Part shown: piece after piece, positions 30,275 to 37,957 of the stretch | Layout: the number at the start of each line of letters is the position of its first letter | Position numbering within the stretch: position 1 is the stretch's first letter | NCBI GenBank assembly: GCA_036495485.1 | Contig: DASXMU010000241.1 | Coordinates: 1 to 42,683 of the forward strand | Direction: 5' to 3' | DNA: 42,683 nt | From: PALSA-505 sp036495485 | GTDB taxonomy: Bacteria > Actinomycetota > Actinomycetes > Streptosporangiales > Streptosporangiaceae | The notes under the pieces: generated by a model | What the model saw: the letters and a program-made list of their open reading frames with translations, nothing else | Databases searched by the model: none | What the model was told of the DNA's origin: nothing | Made by a program: the position numbers and the translations under genes

Positions 30275-31272
30275 TGGAACATCGTCATCTTGGCCGCAGC
30301 GGCCTCATGGTCAGTGAAATCGCCTACGGTAACTGGATCACCCACGGCTCGCAGGTGGAGGAGGACGCCGCCAGGGCCTGCGTCGCCGCCGCGCTCGACG
30401 AGGGAATCACCACGTTCGACACGGCCGACGTCTACGCGGGAACGCGCGCCGAGGCAGTGCTCGGCCGGGCGCTGCAGGGCCTCCGCCGCGAGTCGCTCGA
30501 GATCTGCACCAAGGTGTTCTGGCCCACCGGCGAGGGGCGGAACGACCGTGGCCTGTCCCGTAAGCACATCTTCGAGTCGGTGCACGGGTCGCTGCGGCGG
30601 CTGGGGACCGACTACCTCGATCTTTACCAGGCGCACCGGTACGACCACGAGACGCCGCTGGAGGAGACCCTCCGCGCGTTCGACGACCTGGTCCGGCAGG
30701 GCAAGGTGCTCTACATCGGGGTGTCCGAGTGGCGGGCCGAGGAGATCGCCGCCGCGCTTGAGATCGCCGGCCGGCTCGGCCTGGACCGGATCGTCTCCAG
30801 CCAGCCGCAGTACAACATGATCTGGCGGGTCATCGAGTCCGACGTCGTGCCGCTGTGCGAGAAGGAGGGCATCGGCCAGATCGTCTGGTCACCGATCGCG
30901 CAGGGCGTGCTCACCGGCAAGTACCGCCCGGGCGAGGCGCCGGCGGCCGGGACCAGGGCCACCGACCCGTCCGGTTCCCAGTTCATGAGCGAACTGCTGA
31001 GCGACGAGGTGCTCAACCGGGTCGAGCTGCTGCGGCCGATCGCGGCCGAGGCCGGGCTGAGCATGGCCCAGCTCGCGGTGGCCTGGGTGCTGCAGAACCA
31101 GAACGTCTCGGCGGCGATCATCGGCGCGACCAGGCCCGAGCAGGTGCGGGAGAACGTGCAGGCGTCCGGTGTGGTGCTGGAGGCCAGCCTGCTGAAGCGC
31201 ATCGACGAGGCGCTCGCCCCGGTGATCGTGCGGGATCCGGCCGAGACCCACAGCCCTCGCCGCCGCCCCTGA
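30274..31272 (+). CDS. Aldo/keto reductase
   Basis: A 332-aa NADPH-dependent reductase of the aldo/keto family (TIM barrel), near the potassium-channel beta subunit/YghZ-like branch. The catalytic tetrad is intact: Asp49 and Tyr54 in F-D-T-A-D-V-Y, Lys80 in I-C-T-K-V-F, and His121 in Y-Q-A-H-R-Y-D. The C-terminal cofactor-binding segment I-I-G-A-T-R-P-E-Q-V is present. GTG 30274 is used because of the TAGGGT hexamer 7 bases before it; GTG 30265 is also in frame. Natural substrate unknown. Confidence 0.92.
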   Translation: MEHRHLGRSGLMVSEIAYGNWITHGSQVEEDAARACVAAALDEGITTFDTADVYAGTRAEAVLGRALQGLRRESLEICTKVFWPTGEGRNDRGLSRKHIFESVHGSLRRLGTDYLDLYQAHRYDHETPLEETLRAFDDLVRQGKVLYIGVSEWRAEEIAAALEIAGRLGLDRIVSSQPQYNMIWRVIESDVVPLCEKEGIGQIVWSPIAQGVLTGKYRPGEAPAAGTRATDPSGSQFMSELLSDEVLNRVELLRPIAAEAGLSMAQLAVAWVLQNQNVSAAIIGATRPEQVRENVQASGVVLEASLLKRIDEALAPVIVRDPAETHSPRRRP

Positions 31273-31299
31273 CGAGCCGCACCCCAATCCAAGGCCCAC

Positions 31300-31356
31300 C
31301 CCTGTGGTGTCGATGTGCCATCGACCGCCACCCTGTGGTGTCCATGTGCCATCGAC
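31300..31356 (+). repeat. 31-bp tandem repeat with embedded palindrome
   Basis: Two copies of a 26-base unit (31300-31325 and 31331-31356), 31 bases apart, differ at one position. Copy 1 contains gtcgatg-tgc-catcgac, a perfect 7-bp hairpin. TGGTGTCGATG at 31305-31315 is the exact reverse complement of CATCGACACCA at 31350-31360, so one long stem could also form across both copies. It lies between converging genes. Confidence 0.75.
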
Positions 31357-31445
31357 ACCACGGGCCAGGGGGAGCCGGGCGGGGCTTGACCGAGAACACG
31401 GGGGCATCCGCCAGCCCGCGCAGCCTGCGCCCGGCCGTCAGCCAG

Positions 31446-31655
31446 TCATTCAGCCGGGTGCAGGCTCATCGGGCCGTACTCTTTCCGGCCGTCCTCGAAC
31501 AGGGTCACCTGATCCACGCCCGCCTCGAGCAGGCCGCGCCAGTTCTCACCGATCCAGCTCTCCGCGTCAGACTGGCTCGGAAAGGCCTCGTTCGGCAGGC
31601 CACGGGTGGTGAGCACCGAGCCATCGGTCTTTTCAAGCTGCCAGGTCCATGCCAT
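31446..31655 (-). CDS. Small conserved actinobacterial protein, 69 aa
   Basis: This protein starts M-A-W-T-W-Q-L-E-K-T-D-G-S and holds a central E-A-F-P-S-Q-S-D-A-E-S-W-I-G block, then V-T-L-F-E-D-G, an organised pattern that I recognise from short actinomycete proteins without known function. It is soluble and mixed alpha/beta by appearance, with no Cys and no signal peptide. It has its own stop and converges on the aldo/keto reductase gene, separated by the tandem repeat. Confidence 0.78.
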   Translation of the reverse strand: MAWTWQLEKTDGSVLTTRGLPNEAFPSQSDAESWIGENWRGLLEAGVDQVTLFEDGRKEYGPMSLHPAE

Positions 31656-31998
31656 GACGGCTCAACATACCGTTCTTGCTGAACTAGACAGGACATAGTC
31701 CGCTGTGGTCCGGGTGGATATATCCCAGTGCGGATGGTCCAGGAGTGTCTGTTCGGGAGTCAAAATCAAAAATTCTGCGACCAGGCCGCAGCGAAATCAT
31801 AAAGCGGGACCAAACGGGGCTAACCGTGGCGGGACGGACGGCCAGCCTGGGAGACTGGCGCTGGGGCGGGGCTGGCTTATAGCAGGTTTCACGGCCGGGA
31901 AGGCAGCGCACGGGGCGGGAAACTGTTAGGTTTCTACACGCTGCTGCCCATCGGCACGGAAGGGTCACCGTCCAGGACCGGGACGGGGTGATGACGAC
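31656..31998. other. 343-base gap upstream of the third PfkB gene
   Basis: I see no convincing gene here. A 74-codon open frame on the plus strand at 31705-31929 has a composition typical of chance. An AT-rich patch lies near 31760-31805 and GGGGTG about 10 bases before the ATG 31999 may be a ribosome site. The promoters of both divergent genes must be here; none is clear, and I could not match it to a known riboswitch. Confidence 0.45.
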
Positions 31999-32892
31999 AT
32001 GACGCGCATTGTGGTCATTGGCGACCTCATGACGGACACGGTCGCGCATGCGGCCTTGCCCCTCGCGCGGGGAAGCGATACCCCGGCCGCGGTTACCATG
32101 CACGGCGGCGGGTCGGGAGCCAACGTGGCCGCCTGGCTGGCCGTGGATGGCGCCGAGGTCGCGTTCGTGGGCAGGCGCGGCTCGGACATCGCCGGCCGGA
32201 ACAGGGACATGGAGCTCATGGGGTACGGCGTGGACGCCCGCCTCGTGATGGATCCGGAGCGGCCGACCGGCACCTGCGTCGTCATGGTGACCCACAAGGG
32301 CGAGCACACGATGCTGTCCGACCCAGGCGCGAACGCCGCTCTGTCCCCCGACGACCTGCCCAAGGACCTGTTCACCCCGGGCAGCCATCTGCACGTGTCC
32401 GGCTACACGCTGGTGAACCAGGGCTCGCGGCCGGCCGCGCTGGCGGCCTGCCAGATGGCCGCGCGGGCCGGGATGACCGTGTCGGTGGACGCGGCCTCGC
32501 CGGCGCCGGTCGAGCGGGCGGGCGCCGAGCCCTTCCTGCAGATGAGCAACGGGGCCTCGCTGCTGTTCGTGAACGACGCCGAGGCGGCCGTGCTGACCGG
32601 CCGGGAAGATCCCGAGCAGGCGGCCAGGGTGCTGAACGCCTGGTACCCGCAGGTGGTGCTGAAGGTGGGCGCCAACGGCGCGCTGTTCTACTCGGGCGGC
32701 CGCCCGGACCCGGTGCGCGCGCCCGCGCAGCCGGTCGAGCAGATCGTCGACGGGACCGGCGCGGGCGACGCGTTCTGCGCGGGCTTCCTGCCGCCCTGGC
32801 TGAACAAGAAGCCACCGGGTGAGGCACTGGCCAGCGGCTGCCGGCTGGCTGCCCAGGCGCTGGCCATGCTCGGCGCGCGGCCCGCGCTGTAG
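31999..32892 (+). CDS. PfkB-family carbohydrate kinase
   Basis: A 297-aa sugar kinase starting T-R-I-V-V-I-G-D-L-M-T-D. It has the G-G-G-S-G-A-N-V-A-A-W substrate loop (about 37-46) and the catalytic D-G-T-G-A-G-D-A-F-C-A-G-F close to residue 250. It is distinct in sequence from the two PfkB kinases at 23-26 kb. It is followed after 14 bases by an SDR gene, so the pair may act on one sugar or polyol pathway, for example oxidation of a sugar acid and phosphorylation of the product; the substrate is not readable. Confidence 0.9.
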   Translation: MTRIVVIGDLMTDTVAHAALPLARGSDTPAAVTMHGGGSGANVAAWLAVDGAEVAFVGRRGSDIAGRNRDMELMGYGVDARLVMDPERPTGTCVVMVTHKGEHTMLSDPGANAALSPDDLPKDLFTPGSHLHVSGYTLVNQGSRPAALAACQMAARAGMTVSVDAASPAPVERAGAEPFLQMSNGASLLFVNDAEAAVLTGREDPEQAARVLNAWYPQVVLKVGANGALFYSGGRPDPVRAPAQPVEQIVDGTGAGDAFCAGFLPPWLNKKPPGEALASGCRLAAQALAMLGARPAL

Positions 32893-32906
32893 GTCCGGTA
32901 GGTCCG

Positions 32907-33680
32907 TTGACGAGTTATCTGGACCGGCTGTTCTCCTGCGACGGCCGGGTTGCCCTGGTGACCGGTGGCAGCTCGGGCATCGGCCGGGCGATTGCCGGGG
33001 CACTGGCTCACGCCGGAGCCCGGGTGGTGCTGATGGCCCGCAAGGACGGGCCGCTGGACGAGGCCGTGCGCGAACTGCGGGCGGCCGGGCGGCCGGCGGT
33101 CGCGGTCAGCGTCGACGTCGGTGACCGGGCGGCGCTCGAGGAGGCCGCCGAGACGGCGGCGGGCGAGTTCGGTGAGCCGGACATCCTGGTCAACGCGGCG
33201 GGGATCAACCTGCGGCCGCCGATGGACTCGCTCACCCTCGCTGACTGGGACCAGACGCTGGCGGTGAACCTCACCGGGCCGTTCGTGCTGGGGCAGCGGT
33301 TCGGGCCGCGGATGGCCGCCCGGGGCTGGGGGCGGATCATCAACATCGCCTCGCAGCAGGCGGTGCGGGCGTTCGCCAGCAGCGGCGCCTATGGGGCGTC
33401 CAAGGGCGGGCTGGTGTCGCTCACCCGGTCGCAGTCGGAGGCGTGGGCGTCGCGGGGGGTGTGCTGCAACGCGGTGGCGCCCGGGTTCGTGATCACGCCG
33501 CTGACCGCTGCGGCCGCGTCGGACCCGGAGCTGGTGGCAGCGCTGGCCGGGCGGACGATGATTGGCCGCAATGGGCTGGCCGCCGACTTCGAGGGCGTCG
33601 CCGTCTTCCTGGCAAGCCAGGCCAGCGACTACGTGACCGGGCAGGTCATCTTCGTGGACGGCGGGTTCTCCGCGGCGTGA
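32907..33680 (+). CDS. Short-chain dehydrogenase/reductase
   Basis: A 257-aa NAD(P)-dependent oxidoreductase. It has the Rossmann motif T19-G-G-S-S-G-I-G26, N-A-A-G (96-99), and catalytic Ser149, Tyr162 and Lys166 in A-Y-G-A-S-K-G. The overall pattern is closest to gluconate/glucose 5-dehydrogenase-like members (fabG-type fold). It starts with TTG after GGTAGG. Its place directly after the PfkB kinase suggests the two genes are cotranscribed. Confidence 0.92.
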   Translation: MTSYLDRLFSCDGRVALVTGGSSGIGRAIAGALAHAGARVVLMARKDGPLDEAVRELRAAGRPAVAVSVDVGDRAALEEAAETAAGEFGEPDILVNAAGINLRPPMDSLTLADWDQTLAVNLTGPFVLGQRFGPRMAARGWGRIINIASQQAVRAFASSGAYGASKGGLVSLTRSQSEAWASRGVCCNAVAPGFVITPLTAAAASDPELVAALAGRTMIGRNGLAADFEGVAVFLASQASDYVTGQVIFVDGGFSAA

Positions 33681-33767
33681 GGGGGCTCAGGGTTTTCCCA
33701 GGGCTTACCTAGGGAGAGCGGCCCGTCCGCTGCCTGGGCTCCCATATAAGCATTAAACGATGACTTT

Positions 33768-35309
33768 ATGACTTTCTGGCGTGGTGGCCGCCGTGGGACG
33801 GCGTTGGCGGGGGCTGGACTGCTTGTTGCGGGGTTGCTGGCCGCGTGCACCTCGTCGCCGTCTGCTCCGAAGACGGAGCGGGCGACGGGTGGGGTGACCG
33901 GCTCTTACCTCGTTCCGCCGGGTATCCACAAGATCAAGCACGTGATCGTGATCATGCAGGAGAACCGGTCGTTCGACAACTACTTCGGCACCTACCCCGG
34001 AGTAGATGGCATCCCCACCAAGAATGGGGTGCCCACCGCGTGCGACCCCAACCCGCAGGGCCCGTGCGTGCGGCCCTACCACGACACCGCCGACGTCAAC
34101 GGCGGCGGCCCGCACGGCGAGGTGGATGCCATCGGTGACGTCAACGGCGGGAAGATGGACGGGTTCATCCAGAAACGCGACGCGGCCAAGCACACCTGCG
34201 CACAGATCGATGACCCGGCCTGCCAGATCGGCTCCGGCACCCCCGACGTGATGGGCTACCACACCGGCGCGGAAATCCCCAACTACTGGGCCTACGCCAA
34301 GAACTACGCCCTGGACGACCACATGTTCGAACCAGTCAAATCCTGGTCCGAACCCGACCACCTCTACATGGTCTCCGCCTGGTCAGCCAAATGCAAAACC
34401 CGCTCACCGATGAGCTGCGTGAACAACATCGTCGGCCCCTACGGGGTCAGCAAGTTCAACAAGGCCGTGCACAAGGAAGTCACCACCGGCCAGACATCGA
34501 TCGACCTGGCCTGGACCGATATCACCTGGCTGCTGTACGCACAGCATGTGAGCTGGGACTACTACATCCAGACCGGCACCCAGCCCGACTGCGCAAACGA
34601 CTCCGCCGAGACCTGCCCACCGGTCCCGCAGAGCGCGCGTACGCCGGGGATCTGGAACCCGCTTCCACTGTTCGGCGACGTCCACCAAGACCACCAGCTC
34701 AACAACATCCAGAGCCTGGGGAGCTACTACTCCGCCGCCAAGAAAGGAACCCTGCCCTCGGTGAGCTGGGTGACTCCCTCCCAGCCCGACAGCGAGCACC
34801 CACCAGCCAGCGTGCACCAGGGCCAGGCTTATGTCACCTCTCTGATCAACGCCGCGATGAAGGGCCCGCAGTGGGACTCCACCGCGATCTTCCTGACCTG
34901 GGATGACTGGGGCGGCTTCTACGACAACGCCACCCCCCCGCAAGTCGACCAGAACGGCTACGGCCTGCGCGTGCCGGCCATGGTGATCTCCCCCTACACC
35001 AAAAAGGGCTACATCGACACCCAGACCCTGTCCAGCGACGCCTACCTGAAGTTCATCGAGGACGACTTCCTGGGCGGCGACCGGCTCAACCCCAAGACCG
35101 ACGGCCGGGCCGACCCGCGGCCCGACGTCCGCGAGGACGAATCGATCCTGGGCAACATGACCCTGGACTTCAACTTCAATCAGAAACCCCGCCCGCCGTT
35201 CCTGCTGCCCACCAACCCACCCACCGACTCACCCAGCATCCCGCCCTACTTCAAGGGCAAGCCCGCCTGCCTGGGCTGCACCGTCCCACCCCCGGCCGGA
35301 AAGATGTGA
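33768..35309 (+). CDS. Exported lipoprotein phosphoesterase (phospholipase C/acid phosphatase family)
   Basis: A 513-aa secreted enzyme of the phosphoesterase family (alkaline-phosphatase superfamily) that includes bacterial phospholipase C and AcpA acid phosphatase. The signal peptide ends in the lipobox L-L-A-A-C27, so it is probably anchored outside the membrane. The family's H-V-I-V-I-M-Q-E-N-R-S-F-D-N-Y-F-G (about 58-74) supplies metal ligands and Asn/Ser, and W-D-D-W-G-G-F-Y-D (about 380-388) gives the later acidic site. It ends in a Pro-rich, two-Cys tail. Substrate may be a phospholipid head group or a phosphomonoester. An AT-rich stretch (33740-33767) is the likely promoter region. 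Confidence 0.9.
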   Translation: MTFWRGGRRGTALAGAGLLVAGLLAACTSSPSAPKTERATGGVTGSYLVPPGIHKIKHVIVIMQENRSFDNYFGTYPGVDGIPTKNGVPTACDPNPQGPCVRPYHDTADVNGGGPHGEVDAIGDVNGGKMDGFIQKRDAAKHTCAQIDDPACQIGSGTPDVMGYHTGAEIPNYWAYAKNYALDDHMFEPVKSWSEPDHLYMVSAWSAKCKTRSPMSCVNNIVGPYGVSKFNKAVHKEVTTGQTSIDLAWTDITWLLYAQHVSWDYYIQTGTQPDCANDSAETCPPVPQSARTPGIWNPLPLFGDVHQDHQLNNIQSLGSYYSAAKKGTLPSVSWVTPSQPDSEHPPASVHQGQAYVTSLINAAMKGPQWDSTAIFLTWDDWGGFYDNATPPQVDQNGYGLRVPAMVISPYTKKGYIDTQTLSSDAYLKFIEDDFLGGDRLNPKTDGRADPRPDVREDESILGNMTLDFNFNQKPRPPFLLPTNPPTDSPSIPPYFKGKPACLGCTVPPPAGKM

Positions 35310-35371
35310 CCGGGGGCGCGCCGGGGGCCGGGCTGCGCCGGTAACCGGTGCGGGAGCGGGAGAATAGCGGG

Positions 35372-37927
35372 ATGAGTCCACGTGGTACGACCCGCCAGCC
35401 CTCCCGCTCAGGTGCACCCGGAGGCCCATCAGGCCCGGCGGACGACTTCGAGGAAAACATCGTCGACATCGACGTCGCCGAGGAGATGCGGGGCAGCTAC
35501 CTCGAGTACGCCTACTCGGTCATCTACCAGCGCGCGCTGCCCGACGCCAGGGACGGCCTGAAGCCGGTACAGCGCCGGATCCTGTTCCAGATGAACGCGA
35601 TGGGCCTGCGCCCGGACCGCGCCCACGTCAAGTGCGCCCGCGTGGTCGGCGAGGTGATGGGACGGCTGCACCCGCACAGCGATACCGCGATCTACGACGC
35701 GCTGGTCCGGATGGCCCAGCCGTTCGCCATGCGGTTGCCGCTGGTTGATGGGCATGGCAACTTCGGCTCGCTGGGCGGGGACGATGCGCCGGCGGCGATG
35801 CGGTACACCGAGGCCAGGCTGGCCGCGCCGGCCATGGAGATGGTGGCCTCGATCAACGAGGACACCGTCGACTTCATCCCGAACTACGACGGCTCCGAGA
35901 CCCAGCCCGAGGTGCTCCCGGCCGGCCTGCCGAACCTGCTGGTCAACGGGGCCGCCGGGATCGCGGTCGGGATGGCCACGAACATGGCCCCACACAACCT
36001 CGGCGAGGTGATCAGCGCGGTGCGGCACCTGATCGCCCACCCGGACGCCGACCTCGACGAGCTGATGCGCTTCGTGCCCGGCCCCGACCTGCCGACCGGC
36101 GGCAAGATCGTCGGCCTGGACGGCATCAGGGAGGCGTACGCGACCGGCCGCGGCCTGTTCCGCACCAGGGCGGCCGCGCGGGTGGAGAAGCTCACCCCGC
36201 GCCGGATGGGCATCGTGGTCACCGAGCTGCCCTACAACATCGGCCCGGAGAAGGTGATCTCCCGGATCAAGGACCTGGTCCAGGCCAAGAAGCTGAACGG
36301 GATCAGCGACCTGAAGGACCTCACCGACCGGCACCGCGGCCTGCACCTGGTGATCGAGGTCCGCAGCGGCTTCAACCCCGATGCCGTGCTGGCCGAGCTG
36401 TACCGGCTGACGCCGATGGAGGAGACCTTCGGCATCAACAACGTGGCGCTGGTGGACGGCCAGCCCCGCGTGCTCGGCCTGCGTGAGCTGCTGGAAATCT
36501 ACGTCGCGCACCGCCTCGAGGTGGTCAGGCGCCGGTCGGAGTTCCGCCGCCGCGGCCGCGAGGAGCGGCTGCACCTGGTGGACGGCCTGATCATCGCGCT
36601 GCTGAACATCGACGAGGTCATCGCCGTGATCAGGTCGAGCGAGGACTCCGCCGACGCCAAGGCCAGGCTGATGTCAGTGTTCGACCTGTCGCCGGTGCAG
36701 GCGCAGTACATCCTGGACACCCCGCTGCGCCGCCTCACCAAGTACGACCGGCTCGAACTCGACACCGAGCGGGACACGCTGCGCCGCGAGATCGCCGAGC
36801 TGACCGCGATCCTGGAGTCCGGGCAGCGGCTGCGCGAGGCCGTCTCGGCCGAGCTGGCGGCCGTCGCGGAGAAGTTCGCCACCCCGCGCCGTACCGTGCT
36901 GCTGGAAAGCGGCGGCGCGGCCCTCACCGCGGCGGTACCGCTGGAGGTGGCCGACGACCCGTGCGTCGTGCTTCTGTCGTCGTCCGGTCTGCTGGCCCGT
37001 TTCTCGATTTCGGAAGACAAGGAAACGGAAAGGGCACAGGCGGGCCCATCGCTCACCGGCCAGCGCAGTGCGCATGATGCCATCGTGTCGTCGGTCCAGG
37101 CCACGGCCCGCGGCACGATCGCGGTGGTGACCTCGGCCGGCCGTATGATCCGGCTTGGTGTGCTCGAGTTGCCGGCGCTGCCGCCCAGCGCACACGCCCC
37201 CGGTCTGGCCGGCGGCGCGCCGGTGGGCGAGTTCGTCTCGTTGCCGGCCGGTGAGACCGTCGCCGGCCTGGCCGCGGTGGACGCCTCCGGCGCCGGCCTG
37301 GCCGTGGGCACCGCATCCGGCGTGGTCAAGCGCGTCACCCCGGACTACCCGCAGACCCAGTCAGAATTCGAGGTGATCGCCCTGCGCGAGGGCGACCGGG
37401 TCGTCGGCGCGGTCCAGCTCACCAGCGAGAACCAGGATCTGGTATTCATCACCAGCGACGCTCAGCTGCTCCGGTTCGGCGCGGCCAGCGTCCGGCCGCA
37501 GGGCCGCTCGGCCGGCGGCATGGCCGGCATCCGGCTGTCCGCCCGCACCTCGGTCATCTGGTTCGGCGCCGTCGATCCGGCCGGCGTGGCGGACCTTCAG
37601 GAGGGTGGAGAGGGCGCTCCGGTGGTCGTCACCGTCGCTGGCACGACGGGTGCGCTGCCTGGCACCGGCTCCGGGACGGTCAAGGTCACCCCGTACGCCG
37701 AATACCCGCCCAAGGGCCGCGCCACCGGCGGCGTCCGCTGCCAGCGGTTCCTGCGCGGTGAGGACGCCCTCCTGGTGGCCTGGGCCGGCCCCGCGCCAGC
37801 CCTGGCCGCCACCGAGGCGGGCACCCCGATCGAGCTGCCACCGGCCGACGGCCGCCGGGACGGCTCGGGCGTCCACACCAGCCATCCGGTAGCCGCCTTG
37901 GGCGGCACGGCACCCACTTCCGGGTAG
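35372..37927 (+). CDS. parC: Type IIA topoisomerase subunit A, ParC/GyrA-like
   Basis: This 851-aa protein is the DNA-cutting subunit of a type IIA topoisomerase. Catalytic Tyr145 lies in A-A-M-R-Y-T-E-A-R-L. The quinolone-region helix reads H-P-H-S-D-T-A-I-Y-D (100-109), with Ser103 where most relatives have Gly, Thr105 and Asp109. The C-terminal half has six beta-pinwheel-like repeats with a degenerate GyrA-box region, which fits the second GyrA-like protein of streptomycetes (ParC, topoisomerase IV) rather than main GyrA. No parE/gyrB is in the window. ATG 35372 is preferred to the in-frame start at 35348, as upstream residues look random. Confidence 0.9.
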   Translation: MSPRGTTRQPSRSGAPGGPSGPADDFEENIVDIDVAEEMRGSYLEYAYSVIYQRALPDARDGLKPVQRRILFQMNAMGLRPDRAHVKCARVVGEVMGRLHPHSDTAIYDALVRMAQPFAMRLPLVDGHGNFGSLGGDDAPAAMRYTEARLAAPAMEMVASINEDTVDFIPNYDGSETQPEVLPAGLPNLLVNGAAGIAVGMATNMAPHNLGEVISAVRHLIAHPDADLDELMRFVPGPDLPTGGKIVGLDGIREAYATGRGLFRTRAAARVEKLTPRRMGIVVTELPYNIGPEKVISRIKDLVQAKKLNGISDLKDLTDRHRGLHLVIEVRSGFNPDAVLAELYRLTPMEETFGINNVALVDGQPRVLGLRELLEIYVAHRLEVVRRRSEFRRRGREERLHLVDGLIIALLNIDEVIAVIRSSEDSADAKARLMSVFDLSPVQAQYILDTPLRRLTKYDRLELDTERDTLRREIAELTAILESGQRLREAVSAELAAVAEKFATPRRTVLLESGGAALTAAVPLEVADDPCVVLLSSSGLLARFSISEDKETERAQAGPSLTGQRSAHDAIVSSVQATARGTIAVVTSAGRMIRLGVLELPALPPSAHAPGLAGGAPVGEFVSLPAGETVAGLAAVDASGAGLAVGTASGVVKRVTPDYPQTQSEFEVIALREGDRVVGAVQLTSENQDLVFITSDAQLLRFGAASVRPQGRSAGGMAGIRLSARTSVIWFGAVDPAGVADLQEGGEGAPVVVTVAGTTGALPGTGSGTVKVTPYAEYPPKGRATGGVRCQRFLRGEDALLVAWAGPAPALAATEAGTPIELPPADGRRDGSGVHTSHPVAALGGTAPTSG

Positions 37928-37932
37928 CGCCG

Positions 37933-37948
37933 GCCCGGCCTGCCGGGC
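37933..37948. terminator. Hairpin between converging parC and SGNH genes
   Basis: GCCCGGC (37933-37939) and GCCGGGC (37942-37948) form a perfect inverted repeat between two converging stop codons. Probably a two-way terminator without a T-tract. Confidence 0.55.
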
Positions 37949-37957
37949 AGCTGCTGC

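Noticed and set aside
31760..31860. Possible riboswitch before the PfkB gene
   Set aside because: I could not match it to a known aptamer consensus, and no clear expression platform lies before the start codon.
31705..31929. 74-codon frame upstream of the third PfkB gene
   Set aside because: It has no ribosome site, a random composition and no recognisable pattern.
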